From Actinomycetes bacterium (GTDB taxonomy: Bacteria; Actinomycetota; Actinomycetes; Actinomycetales; Cellulomonadaceae), in the NCBI GenBank assembly GCA_021778635.1, contig JAJYCD010000001.1, positions 1-64,000 on the forward strand: 64,000 nt of DNA, read 5' to 3'. Under the pieces are notes generated by a model. That model was not told the DNA's origin. It ran no database searches and saw nothing but the letters and a program-made list of their open reading frames with translations. This document shows positions 22,790 to 31,175 of the stretch, piece by piece. Every line of letters starts with the position of its first letter. Position 1 is the first letter of the stretch. The position numbers were made by a program, and so were the translations under genes.

Positions 22790-24208
22790 ATGACGTCCCC
22801 TCAACCCGTTGTCCGGTCGACCGTCAGGGGCACGCCGTTCTCGTGGCGGTTCACGACCCCGCTGTTCATCGGGTCCGCGCTGAACCCGATCAACAGCTCC
22901 ATGATCGCGACCGCGCTCGTGCCGATCGCGACCGGTCTGCACATCTCGGTCGGGCAGACCGCCACCCTGGTCACGGCCCTGTACCTGGCCAGTGCGATCG
23001 CCCAGCCCACGGCGGGCAAGATCGCCGATGTCGTCGGCGCCCGGCGGGTCTTCCTCGTGGGGATCGTCCTCGTGCTGCTCGGCGGGGTCGTCGGCGGCGT
23101 GGCGCGGAGCCTCACGATGCTGCTGATCGCCCGGGTGCTCATCGGGTCGGGCACCTCGTGCGCCTATCCGACGGCGATGATGCTCATCCAGCGCCGCGCC
23201 GCAGCAGCCGGGATGGAGAAGCCGCCCGGCGGCGTGCTCGGCGGTCTGCAGATCGCCGGCATCGCCACGGCAGCTCTCGGCCTGCCGATAGGCGGAGTCC
23301 TCGTCGACGCGGCCGGATGGCACTGGGTGTTCCTCATCAACATCCCGGTGGCACTGATCGCCCTGGCCGCGACACTGACCTGGATCCCGCGCGACCCCCC
23401 GCAACACGCACCGAAGAGTGCCCGCGAGGTCATCTCCCGCATCGACCTGACCGGCATCATCGGCTTCGCCCTGGCGACGACCGCACTGCTCGCCTTCCTG
23501 TTCTCGATCTCGGAACCGAGGTGGACGCTGCTGGCCGCGGCCGTGGTCCTGCTCGTCGCCCTGACCGGGTGGGAGCTGCGTGCCGCGGACCCGTTCCTCG
23601 ACGTGCGGCTCATGGTGCGCAACGGGCCGTTGACCCGGACGTATCTGCGCTTCGCCCTCGTCGGCCTGTGCGTGTACGTCGTCCTGTACGGCATCACCCA
23701 GTGGCTGGAGGCGGGCCGGGGGACGTCTGCGCTCGGCGCCGGACTGCTCCTGCTGCCGATGAGCGTGATCTCCGGAGCCGTCGTCGCCCCGCTCTCCCGA
23801 CGCAACCTCGTCCGCGGGCCCGTCATCGCCGCCGCCGCGGCCACTCTCGCGGGGTCCGTCGGCGTCCTGCTCCTCACCTCGCACACGAGCATCGTCTGGA
23901 TCGTGGTGATCACCCTGGTCTTCGGCGTCGCACTAGGCGCCGCCGCCAGCGGCAACCAGATCGCCCTGTACGTCCAAGCCCCGCCCGAGCAGCTCGGCGT
24001 CGCATCCGGACTGTTCCGCACCTTCGGCTACGTCGGGTCCATCGCCTCGTCCGCCATCACCGGCATCGTCTTCCACACCAGCGTCAGCGACGGCGGCCTG
24101 CACCTCATCGCCCTGATCATGATCGGCGTCAGCATCACCGCCGTGACTCTCACGGTCCTCGACCGCACACTCCACGACCCCGGCCTCGCGAGCCGGCCAT
24201 CGAGGTAA
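22790..24208 (+). CDS. MFS multidrug-type exporter
   Basis: This 472-residue membrane protein has 12-14 hydrophobic segments and MFS motifs: LNPINSS in helix 1, KIADVVGARR after helix 2 (motif A) and LIGSGTSCAYPTAM in helix 4. It is a close relative of the MFS protein at the left edge of the window. It is divergent from a MarR gene and is followed after 12 bases by a PEBP-family gene. It is probably a proton antiporter for small hydrophobic compounds; the substrate is unknown. Confidence 0.9.
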   Translation: MTSPQPVVRSTVRGTPFSWRFTTPLFIGSALNPINSSMIATALVPIATGLHISVGQTATLVTALYLASAIAQPTAGKIADVVGARRVFLVGIVLVLLGGVVGGVARSLTMLLIARVLIGSGTSCAYPTAMMLIQRRAAAAGMEKPPGGVLGGLQIAGIATAALGLPIGGVLVDAAGWHWVFLINIPVALIALAATLTWIPRDPPQHAPKSAREVISRIDLTGIIGFALATTALLAFLFSISEPRWTLLAAAVVLLVALTGWELRAADPFLDVRLMVRNGPLTRTYLRFALVGLCVYVVLYGITQWLEAGRGTSALGAGLLLLPMSVISGAVVAPLSRRNLVRGPVIAAAAATLAGSVGVLLLTSHTSIVWIVVITLVFGVALGAAASGNQIALYVQAPPEQLGVASGLFRTFGYVGSIASSAITGIVFHTSVSDGGLHLIALIMIGVSITAVTLTVLDRTLHDPGLASRPSR

Positions 24209-24220
24209 GGAACCACGACC

Positions 24221-24787
24221 ATGCCCGTCAACCCTCTCGGTCACGCACTGCGCAACCGACACGCTGGACACCACACGCTCGCCTGGGCCCGCCCTGACCT
24301 GCACGCGCCCGAGACCTTCACCCTCACGAGTCCCGCCTTCGACCACGGCGCCCCCATCCCCGAACGCCACCGCGGCCGACTCTTCGGCGCCGACGTCTCA
24401 CCCGCCCTCGCCTGGACACCACCACCGGCCCACACCGCAGAGCTCGTCCTCATCGTGCAGGACCCCGACGTCCCCTTCGGCAGACCCGCCACCCACGCGC
24501 TGACGCTCGGCATCGACCCCTCGCTGAGCGGCATTCCCGAGAACGGCCTCACCAACCCCAGCCCGATCCGCGGGCTCACCCACGGCAAAGGCGGACTCGG
24601 CCGACGCGGCTGGGCCGGGCCGATGCCCCCGCGGTCGCACGGACCGCACACCTACGTCTTCCAACTCTTCGCCCTGGACTACCGACCCGACCTACCCGAC
24701 ACGTTCACCCTGACCGACGTCCTGCACGCGATGACCGAGCACGTCATCGCGCGCGCCCGACTCGACGGCACCTACGAGATCAGGTAG
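24221..24787 (+). CDS. YbhB/YbcL-type phosphatidylethanolamine-binding (PEBP) family protein
   Basis: This 188-residue PEBP-fold protein has FTLTSPAFDHGAPIP, then SPALAWTPPP, LIVQDPDVPFG and the C-terminal GPHTYVFQLFALD signature that shapes the anion pocket. There is no signal peptide, so it is cytosolic. An internal Gly/Arg-rich loop (GKGGLGRRGW) replaces the shorter loop seen in YbhB. The ATG is preceded by AAGGA, and the gene lies 12 bases after the MFS gene, so the two form an operon under the nearby MarR regulator. The ligand is unknown. Confidence 0.87.
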   Translation: MPVNPLGHALRNRHAGHHTLAWARPDLHAPETFTLTSPAFDHGAPIPERHRGRLFGADVSPALAWTPPPAHTAELVLIVQDPDVPFGRPATHALTLGIDPSLSGIPENGLTNPSPIRGLTHGKGGLGRRGWAGPMPPRSHGPHTYVFQLFALDYRPDLPDTFTLTDVLHAMTEHVIARARLDGTYEIR

Positions 24788-25049
24788 CTCCTGACCAGAG
24801 AGCGGCACCCCGATCTCTCCCACCGTCGTCCCCACCCCGCTGAGTCCGGGACCGCTGTCCGCGCCGCCGTCTCGGCTGGGGCTTCCAGCCGGGCGTGTGC
24901 GACGCCGTTCGACGACGTCGACGTCGGCTCCGACGTCAACGAGCTCGGGGACACGGGCAAGCCCGCCGGAACCGCGTGGTCGGCCCGGAGTCCACGTCCG
25001 TGGCCGCTGTCGGCGCACGCCGCACCCGCTGGCCGCCTACGCTGACGCG

Positions 25050-25454
25050 ATGATGCGCTACGTCATCGACGCCCCCACGTTGGTGCACCTCGTCGACCAG
25101 GAGCTGCGCATCGACCCGAGCGTCCAGGTGGTCGCGCCGAGCTCGATCCGCTCAGAAGCGCTCCAGCTTCTGCTGCGCGACGTCAGCGAAGGCAGGCGCA
25201 CGGACGCCGCCGCCCTCGAGGCTCACGAGCGGATCACCGAGCTGAAGATGCGACTGCTGGGTGATCGGGTCTCACGCGGCACGGCGTGGCGGATCGCCCG
25301 CGAGCGCGGCTGGGACACGCTCCGCGACGCGGAGTACCTCGCGGTCACCCGACTGCAGGCCGACGCACTGGTCACGGTCGACCCCGACCTGGCAGCCAAG
25401 GCGGACGGCGTGGTCCCGGTCGCCCCGCTGCACGCCCTGCTCGACGGCGCGTAG
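25050..25454 (+). CDS. PIN-domain protein (VapC-like), no visible antitoxin
   Basis: This 134-residue protein starts at ATG 25050 and reads YVIDAPTLVHLV at the N-terminus, SSIRSEALQLL near residue 33, and TLRDAEYLAVTRL and VTVDPDLA towards the C-terminus. This provides the Asp/Glu/Asp/Asp set of PIN ribonucleases. VapC toxins usually follow a small antitoxin gene, but the 262 bases upstream hold no convincing short gene, and the next gene is on the other strand. It may be an orphan toxin or a PIN protein with another role. Confidence 0.75.
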   Translation: MMRYVIDAPTLVHLVDQELRIDPSVQVVAPSSIRSEALQLLLRDVSEGRRTDAAALEAHERITELKMRLLGDRVSRGTAWRIARERGWDTLRDAEYLAVTRLQADALVTVDPDLAAKADGVVPVAPLHALLDGA

Positions 25455-25531
25455 CAGACACGGTCGGAGCTCTCACGTCACCCCGAGCTCGACCCGACTC
25501 GGACCACCCGGTCATCGCTCCGGCGTGGGTG

Positions 25532-26086
25532 TCAGGTGCGGTTGCGGACCGCGTGGCGGAGGTAGACCACGCCGTTGCCGAAGGGCCGGTGGTCGAGCAG
25601 CTCGAGGTCGAGCCGTACGCCTCGGGGTAGCGCCGGCTTGCCGCCGCCGACGAGCACCGGGCACAGCAGCAGCACGCACTCGTCGACCAGACCGTGCCGG
25701 AAGGCCTCCGCGGCGATCCCCGCGCCCCCGATGCTCAGGTCCGGTCCGGAGGTCTCCTTCAGGCGCCGGACCGCCTCGGGGTCGAACGTCCGCTCGATCC
25801 TCGTGCGCGCGGTCGAGACGCCGGCGAGGGTCGTGGAGTAGACGATCTTGTCGGTGTCACGCCAGATGCCGGCGTACTCACGGGCCACCGCAGGCTGGTC
25901 CGCCACCCAGTCGTCGGACTCCCACACCCGCATCGTGTCGTACATGCGTCGCCCGTACAGCGACGTGCCGATGTGCCGACACCGGCAACTCCGGTCGACG
26001 GCAAGACCACCGGGCCCGCCGTCGACGAGGCCGGGGCCCGGTCGCGCTGCCGATCCCCGCGCAGAGCCCCGCGGCTGAGACGGCAT
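25532..26086 (-). pseudogene. 5'-truncated dihydrofolate-reductase/RibD-C family protein
   Basis: From about 25978 downward the frame reads GTSLYGRRMYDTMRVWE and continues through LSIGGAGIAAEAFRHGLVDE and PVLVGGGKPALPRG to a normal end. This is the C-terminal two thirds of a RibD-C/DHFR-family reductase. The expected opening (a first strand with SLDGYIA-like sequence, about 45 residues) is absent from all three minus-strand frames; upstream codons are Arg/Pro-rich. The nearest ATG (26086) adds unrelated residues. I read it as a decayed gene that lost its 5' end, possibly where the divergent methyltransferase gene joins. A new start giving a shortened protein cannot be excluded. Confidence 0.6.
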
Positions 26087-26131
26087 GCCGACGCTCCGGG
26101 TCGACTCCTGTCGGGCCCTAGGGTGTTGCCG

Positions 26132-26731
26132 GTGAAGGGACGCCGTTCGCACCCGTTCGCCGACCGGTGGAACCACAACACCCACTACCTCCCTCTGCTC
26201 GCCTCACACATCCCCCCGCGCGTGGACAGCGTTCTGGACGTGGGCTGCGGTGACGGCACCCTCCGCCGTGCCGTCGGTAGCGTCGGTCGCCGCGTGGTCG
26301 GCGTCGACCTCGACGCGTCGGTGCTCCCGGTCGACTCGTCGGGTGTGGGGTACGTCGTCGCGTCGGCCGAGGACCTGCCGTTCGCGGACCGGACGTTCGG
26401 AGTCGTCACGATGACGATGGTGCTGCACCACCTCGAGGCGGAGCGCGCTCTCGCGGAGGCCGCGCGCGTGCTCGTTCCTGGCAGTGTCCTGCTCGTCCTC
26501 GGCTACGGGCGCTACGGCGGCTGGCGCGATGCGCCGTATGAGGTTCGCGACGTCGTCACGCACCGGCTCGTCTCCCGCCGGATGCGCTTGTGGGACCCGC
26601 CGACCGCCAAGGCAGCACCGTCAGGCACCTGGTCCGAGGCCCGCGCGACAGCACGCGACGCGCTTCCTGGATGCAGCTACCGACGCCTCGCGATGTGGCG
26701 CTACCTCGTCGAGTGGACCAAGCGATGCTGA
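26132..26731 (+). CDS. Class I SAM-dependent methyltransferase
   Basis: This 199-residue protein has motif I VLDVGCGDGTLRRAV near residue 34, an acidic post-I site VVGVDLDAS, then SAEDLPFADRTFGVVTMTMVLHHLE, the usual UbiE/Methyltransf_11 pattern. The C-terminal part (GYGRYGGWRDAPYEV onward) is specific to this subgroup and may bind substrate. No ATG is available near the domain start. GTG 26132 is chosen; GTG 26123 or TTG 26126 are in frame just upstream. The substrate is unknown, and the neighbours give no clear clue. Confidence 0.85.
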   Translation: MKGRRSHPFADRWNHNTHYLPLLASHIPPRVDSVLDVGCGDGTLRRAVGSVGRRVVGVDLDASVLPVDSSGVGYVVASAEDLPFADRTFGVVTMTMVLHHLEAERALAEAARVLVPGSVLLVLGYGRYGGWRDAPYEVRDVVTHRLVSRRMRLWDPPTAKAAPSGTWSEARATARDALPGCSYRRLAMWRYLVEWTKRC

Positions 26732-27039
26732 GCAGACAGCGGCCTCGGGCCAGGATGACGTGGCACAGCAGGGCGTCCGCGCCGAGGATGCGGTGGATCG
26801 GATCCTCTGACGCCCACGCTGCCGACCGTGCCGGACGGCCCGTGGGGCACCGTCACATCGGCGCTCGGCGCGCCGGGCAGGCTAGCGTGCGGTCGCGTCG
26901 ATCGCGGTCCGCCGCGTCGATCGTGCTGAGATACGTGTCCACCTCGCCCACGCCTCGGGGCTACGCGCGGGTGGGCATGGCCGGTCAAGGCCGCGGAGGG
27001 TGCCCTCCGGAACCGGCCGGCAGCGGCTCAGGGTCCCGA
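26732..27039. other. Intergenic stretch without a recognisable gene
   Basis: About 300 bases between the methyltransferase and the convergent glycosyltransferase. Open frames here are composition-driven, and none has a ribosome-binding site or family signature. I see no terminator with a T-tract and no repeat. Confidence 0.5.
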
Positions 27040-28260
27040 TCAGGGGCGGCGACGTGGCTGCCCGTGGCCGGCTCGGTTGATGAGCTCGCGTGCGACCTGC
27101 GCAGGGCCGGGCGCGGCTGCGATCGTGCGGGCGACCGCGTCGGCGGAATCCCTGACCTGCCGGTCGCGCTCCAACGCTGCCAGGGCTGCGCTGATGGCTC
27201 CTGCCTCACGCGCGCCGATCAGGGCGCGTCCGATCGCGGCGCGGGTCACGGCCTGGGCGTTCGCGAACTGGTCACCCACCTGGGGCAGGAGCAGCTGAGG
27301 TACGGCGTGGGCGGCCGCGGCGAGGGTCGTGCCCATACCTCCGTGGTGCACGACGAGATCGGCCGTCGCCATCACAGTGTGCGCTTGCACGAGCCGATGG
27401 ACCGAGACGTTGCCCGGCAGGTCCCCAAGCCGAGCCCGGCTCACGGACGGGCCGATCGACGCGATCACGTCACCGAACCGGGCTGCCTCGACGATGACGT
27501 CACGCAGGAGCTCCGGCGTGCCGACCACGGTCCCGAGGGTCACGTAGACGAGGGGTCGCTCCCGATCGCGGCGGGTCGGCACGATCGGCGCGGCCGCCGG
27601 GTCGTCCCAGGCGACGGTGCGGATGGGGATGACATCATCGTGCTCGGCGATCGGACCGAGCTGCAGCGCCGACGGCACCGGGTCGATGTACGGGCGGGAC
27701 GGGTGCCGGCCGTCCGGTAGCGGCTCCCATGGCTGCACGTCGGGCTCGTCGAGCGCCCGCCGCGTGACTCGAGGCAGCTCGAGCATGGGCGGAAAGTAGT
27801 GGAAGACGCTGAACAGCATCGAGGGTATGCCGAGCTCGTCGGCGACGACAGCCGCACCCGGGTTGGCGGGGTCGTAGACCACCAGATCAGGACGGTCGTG
27901 CTGCCACGCCCGGCGCAGCGCAGTCACAGCCGGCAACGCGTGCATCACCCCGAAGAACGCCGCGACCCAGCGCGCCGGGACGTCGTCGACCACGGTCGGA
28001 AACCGCGCGCGGGTCAGGTCGGGAACATCGGTGGTGATCGGGTCCAGATCCGAACCGAGCACAGTGGGCAACGGAAGGGTGTCGTGGAACGGGCGGCCGA
28101 CCGCGATCTGGACGCGCGCACCGGCCTGGCGGACCGCCTCCGCCAACGGAATCACGGGATAGACGTGCCCGTAGGCGGGGACCAAGGCAAACGAGATGAA
28201 CGGACGATTCGCTCGACGGGGTGACTGCACCGCAGCGGTCTCGGGATTGGCGCGGCGCAT
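27040..28260 (-). CDS. GT-B glycosyltransferase, MGT/UGT (GT1) type
   Basis: This roughly 406-residue enzyme has the two-domain GT1 layout. The N-terminal acceptor domain starts FALVPAYGHVYPVIPLAEA. The C-terminal donor domain has PLVYVTLGTVVG near residue 240 and the donor-binding block VVHHGGMGTTLAAAAHAVPQLLLP near 305. Such enzymes glycosylate small hydrophobic acceptors such as macrolides, terpenoids or carotenoids. I set the start at ATG 28260 because AGAGAGG lies 8 bases upstream; an in-frame ATG at 28299 is weaker. It stands alone, 6 kb from the carotenoid operon, so carotenoid glycosylation is only a speculation. Confidence 0.87.
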   Translation of the reverse strand: MRRANPETAAVQSPRRANRPFISFALVPAYGHVYPVIPLAEAVRQAGARVQIAVGRPFHDTLPLPTVLGSDLDPITTDVPDLTRARFPTVVDDVPARWVAAFFGVMHALPAVTALRRAWQHDRPDLVVYDPANPGAAVVADELGIPSMLFSVFHYFPPMLELPRVTRRALDEPDVQPWEPLPDGRHPSRPYIDPVPSALQLGPIAEHDDVIPIRTVAWDDPAAAPIVPTRRDRERPLVYVTLGTVVGTPELLRDVIVEAARFGDVIASIGPSVSRARLGDLPGNVSVHRLVQAHTVMATADLVVHHGGMGTTLAAAAHAVPQLLLPQVGDQFANAQAVTRAAIGRALIGAREAGAISAALAALERDRQVRDSADAVARTIAAAPGPAQVARELINRAGHGQPRRRP

Positions 28261-28528
28261 GGCGTCGCCCTCTCTGAACCGCGCCTCCATGCCTGACACA
28301 GCCTGCCACCGACACGCGACGCTGCCGCCGATGCTACGTAGGGCCGGCGATCGGATTCAACCGGACCGCCTCGGTCCAGCGCTCGACGAGCCCCTCCCGC
28401 CACCGTCCGGACGACACTCACGCCGGTGCCTGTATCCCGGAGTACCCACCACGCGACAGCGCCGGAGGAGACCCACGGGACAGTCCCGGAGGCCCCGCGA
28501 CACCCGAAGGTCCGGCGGGGGGTGACCG

Positions 28529-30430
28529 TCAGACGCTGACCGCCAGCGGCAGCCGGGACTCGTCCGCCGCGAGAGTCAGGTGATCGGCAGGCTCCTTCGA
28601 CCCGTGCGTCGAGGCGCGCAGGGCCCAGAGGATCGTGGCGAGGTCCACGAACTCCTGGAGCCCGGCACCGACGATCGCCGGGATCCACCCGAAGGCAGCG
28701 AGCACCATGAGGGCCAGGCTCATCGCCACGCCGATGCCGATCGCCTGCATCGCGACCGAGACCGTCCGCTGCCCGATGCCCACCGCCTTCGCGGTCCGGT
28801 AGACGTCGTCGAGCATGATCACGACGTCCGCCGACTCGCTCGCAGCCGTGGAGCCGCGGGCCCCCATCGCGATGCCGACGTCCGCCGCCGCGAGCACGGG
28901 CGCGTCGTTCACGCCGTCGCCGACCATCATCACCGGGCGCACGTCGAGCGACGCGACCGCGTGCACCTTGTCCTTCGGCAGGCAGTTCGCCCGGACGTCG
29001 TCGACACCGAGATCGGCGGCGACGTGGCGCGCGGTGGTCTCGGCGTCGCCGGTCAGCATGACGACGGTCCGCACCCCGAGCCGGTGCAGCTCGGCCAGGG
29101 TCTGGCGCGCCTCCGGCCGCACCCGGTCGGAGAGCAGGATCGCGCCCGCGTACTCGCCGTCGACCCCGACGTAGACGCCCATCTGTCCCGGGGCGAGGGC
29201 GACGGGCGCGATCGTGCCGGAGGCGAGCCGCTCGGCGACGAACGCGGCCTTGCCGACGACGACGGCCCGGCCGTCGACCATCGCGGACACGCCGTGCGCC
29301 GTCGTCTCGTGCACGTCGTGACCCTCGCTGAGCGCCCCGTCCGTCGCGGCGGCGGCCGCGACGATCGACGCGGCGAGCGCGTGGCCCGAGTACTGCTCGA
29401 CGCTTGCCGCCAGGCGCAGCAGCTCGGCGGTCTCCACGCCGTCCGTGCTCACGACGGCCACGACCTCAGGGGCGCCCCGGGTGAGCGTGCCGGTCTTGTC
29501 GAACGCGGCGGTCCGGATCCGCGCGAGGCGTTCGAGCGTGCCGCCGTTCTTGACGATGATCCCGTTCTTGGCGGCGCGGGACATCCCGGCCATGAAGGCG
29601 ACCGGCGTCGCGATGAGCAGCGGGCACGGCGTCGCGACGACGAGCACCTCCGCGAACCGGATGCCGTCGCCGGAGAGCGCCCAGGCGACCCCGGCGAGCA
29701 CGAACGATACGAGCGTGAACGGCACCGCGACCCGGTCGGCGAGCCGCACGAACGGCGCCTTGGACTCCGAGGCCTCCCGGACCAGCGCGATGATCGTCTG
29801 GTACTGCGAGTCGGCCGCCGTGGCCGTCGCGCGGACCCGCACCCCCGAGGGGCCGTTGACGGAGCCGGACATCAGCGCGTCGTCGCGCACGTGCTCGACC
29901 GGCATCGACTCGCCGGTCAGCGACGACTCGTCGAAGGACGCGGCATCGGTCAGCAGCACGCAGTCGACCGGGACGACCTGCCCGGGCTTGACCATGAGCT
30001 CGTTGCCGACGACCACCGCGTCGATGTCGACGTCCTCGACGGTGCCGTCCTCGGTGACCCGGTGCGCGATGCGCGGCGCACGCTCGAGCAGGGCACTCAG
30101 CTCGCGACGCGCGCGACCGGCCGCGTAGTCCTCCAGCGCGGCGCCACCGGTGAGCATGAGGACGACGACGACGGACGCCCAGTACTCCCCGACGACCACG
30201 GTCGAGACGATCGCGGTGACGGCCAGGATGTCGATTCCCCAGGTCCCGTGCCGGATGTCGTCGATCATCCCGCGCGTCTGGACCGCCGCGATCACGAGGG
30301 CGTACCCGCTCAGCAGCCACCGGGTCCCCTCGGGGAGGCCGGCGACGGCGACGACCCCGCCGACGAGACCGACCAGGAGCGTCGTGGCGACCAGCGGGTA
30401 CGTGCGCACGGCAGTACGGATACGGTCCAT
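28529..30430 (-). CDS. Heavy-metal P1B-type ATPase without N-terminal metal-binding domain
   Basis: This 633-residue pump has an actuator TGES loop (SSLTGESMPVEH), the ion motif TPCPL in helix 6 (VVATPCPLLIATP), the phosphorylation site DKTGTLTRG, and a hinge GDGVNDAPVLAAAD. About 8 membrane helices are visible. There is no CxxC heavy-metal-associated domain at the N-terminus. The TPCP(L) motif places it in a P1B group other than the CPC copper/zinc pumps, so the metal is uncertain. The start is ATG 30430, just before the first helix. There is no metal regulator next to it. Confidence 0.9.
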   Translation of the reverse strand: MDRIRTAVRTYPLVATTLLVGLVGGVVAVAGLPEGTRWLLSGYALVIAAVQTRGMIDDIRHGTWGIDILAVTAIVSTVVVGEYWASVVVVLMLTGGAALEDYAAGRARRELSALLERAPRIAHRVTEDGTVEDVDIDAVVVGNELMVKPGQVVPVDCVLLTDAASFDESSLTGESMPVEHVRDDALMSGSVNGPSGVRVRATATAADSQYQTIIALVREASESKAPFVRLADRVAVPFTLVSFVLAGVAWALSGDGIRFAEVLVVATPCPLLIATPVAFMAGMSRAAKNGIIVKNGGTLERLARIRTAAFDKTGTLTRGAPEVVAVVSTDGVETAELLRLAASVEQYSGHALAASIVAAAAATDGALSEGHDVHETTAHGVSAMVDGRAVVVGKAAFVAERLASGTIAPVALAPGQMGVYVGVDGEYAGAILLSDRVRPEARQTLAELHRLGVRTVVMLTGDAETTARHVAADLGVDDVRANCLPKDKVHAVASLDVRPVMMVGDGVNDAPVLAAADVGIAMGARGSTAASESADVVIMLDDVYRTAKAVGIGQRTVSVAMQAIGIGVAMSLALMVLAAFGWIPAIVGAGLQEFVDLATILWALRASTHGSKEPADHLTLAADESRLPLAVSV

Positions 30431-30480
30431 GGTGTCCGGTTTACCGCCTGAGGATGGCGCGCCGCCAGCAAGGAAAGGCT

Positions 30481-31029
30481 CTACTGAGCCGATCTCGGGG
30501 TGTCCTGCCCGCCCGACGACGGGGTCCCAGGCGAGCTCTCGGGGCGCTCCGCGGCCGCCGCGCTGCCCGTGGCGGGAGCGGCGGACCGTACGTCGATCCG
30601 GCACAGCGCGAGGACCGCGGCGAAGCCGTCGGGGGTGCCCGGCCAGCTCCGTTCGAGGGCGTCCCGGCCCGCGCGTCGCGCGACCGACCGCAGCACCAGC
30701 GCGACGACCACGGCGTCGTCCGCGTAGCCGAGCACGGGAACGGCGTCGGGCACCAGGTCGAAGGGCAACGCCAGGTAGCCGAGGAGCAGCCACAACCGGA
30801 CGCGCGCGCCACGGGGCAGGTCGCGATCGGCGGCGAGACGTCGGACGAGCCGCAGGACATCGGGGAGCAACCGCAGCAGGCCGCGCAGCGTCGTCCTGTC
30901 CGGCAGCGCGAACCACAGCGCGACGACGAGAGACACCCAGACGAGCAGAAGTCCGCCGACGACCCCGAGCGCCACGTCCCAGCCGCTCGGCAGGGCCGGG
31001 AGGTCGATCCGGCCCGTCAGCCCGCTCAT
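30481..31029 (-). CDS. DUF1232 (YkvA-like) membrane protein
   Basis: This 182-residue protein has one strong N-terminal membrane helix (VALGVVGGLLLVWVSLVVAL). The DUF1232 signature follows (LWLLLGYLALPFDLVPDAVPVLGYADDAVVVALVLR), and the C-terminus is disordered and Ser/Pro-rich. The function of DUF1232 is unknown. The ATG 31029 start is chosen by domain fit; the frame is open upstream through the 15-base tandem repeat, so a longer N-terminus of AVDGP-type repeats is possible. It lies between the aminotransferase and the P1B ATPase on the same strand. Confidence 0.8.
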   Translation of the reverse strand: MSGLTGRIDLPALPSGWDVALGVVGGLLLVWVSLVVALWFALPDRTTLRGLLRLLPDVLRLVRRLAADRDLPRGARVRLWLLLGYLALPFDLVPDAVPVLGYADDAVVVALVLRSVARRAGRDALERSWPGTPDGFAAVLALCRIDVRSAAPATGSAAAAERPESSPGTPSSGGQDTPRSAQ

Positions 31030-31085
31030 CGCGCGGGCCGCCTCGACGCAGCCGTCCCGCGCGACGCGGTCCACGGCGTGACGGC

Positions 31086-31175
31086 CGACCGCGGGACCGT
31101 CGACCGCGGGACCGTCGACCGCGTGCTGGTCGACCGCGGGACCGTCGACCGCGCGCCCGCCGACCGCCGGGTCAC
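31086..31175. repeat. 15-base tandem repeat, about six copies
   Basis: The unit CGACCGCGGGACCGT is repeated from 31086 with period 15. Units 1, 2 and 4 are identical; 3, 5 and 6 have diverged. The array occupies the gap between the aminotransferase stop (31172) and the DUF1232 start and touches the aminotransferase stop codon. Because the period is a multiple of three, it would encode in-frame repeats if translated. Confidence 0.85.

Noticed and set aside
24788-25049. Antitoxin gene for the PIN-domain protein
   Set aside because: No frame with a start, ribosome-binding site and antitoxin-like composition was found upstream of 25050.
26732-27039. Short gene between methyltransferase and glycosyltransferase
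   Set aside because: Available frames lack start signals and conserved sequence and change composition along their length.
27040-28260. Carotenoid glycosyltransferase
   Set aside because: The enzyme is a generic GT1 type and lies about 5 kb from the crt operon with unrelated genes between, so the link is not supported.
31086-31175. Possible CRISPR-like array
   Set aside because: Units of 15 bases are directly contiguous with no spacers and have diverged in place, so this is a simple tandem repeat.
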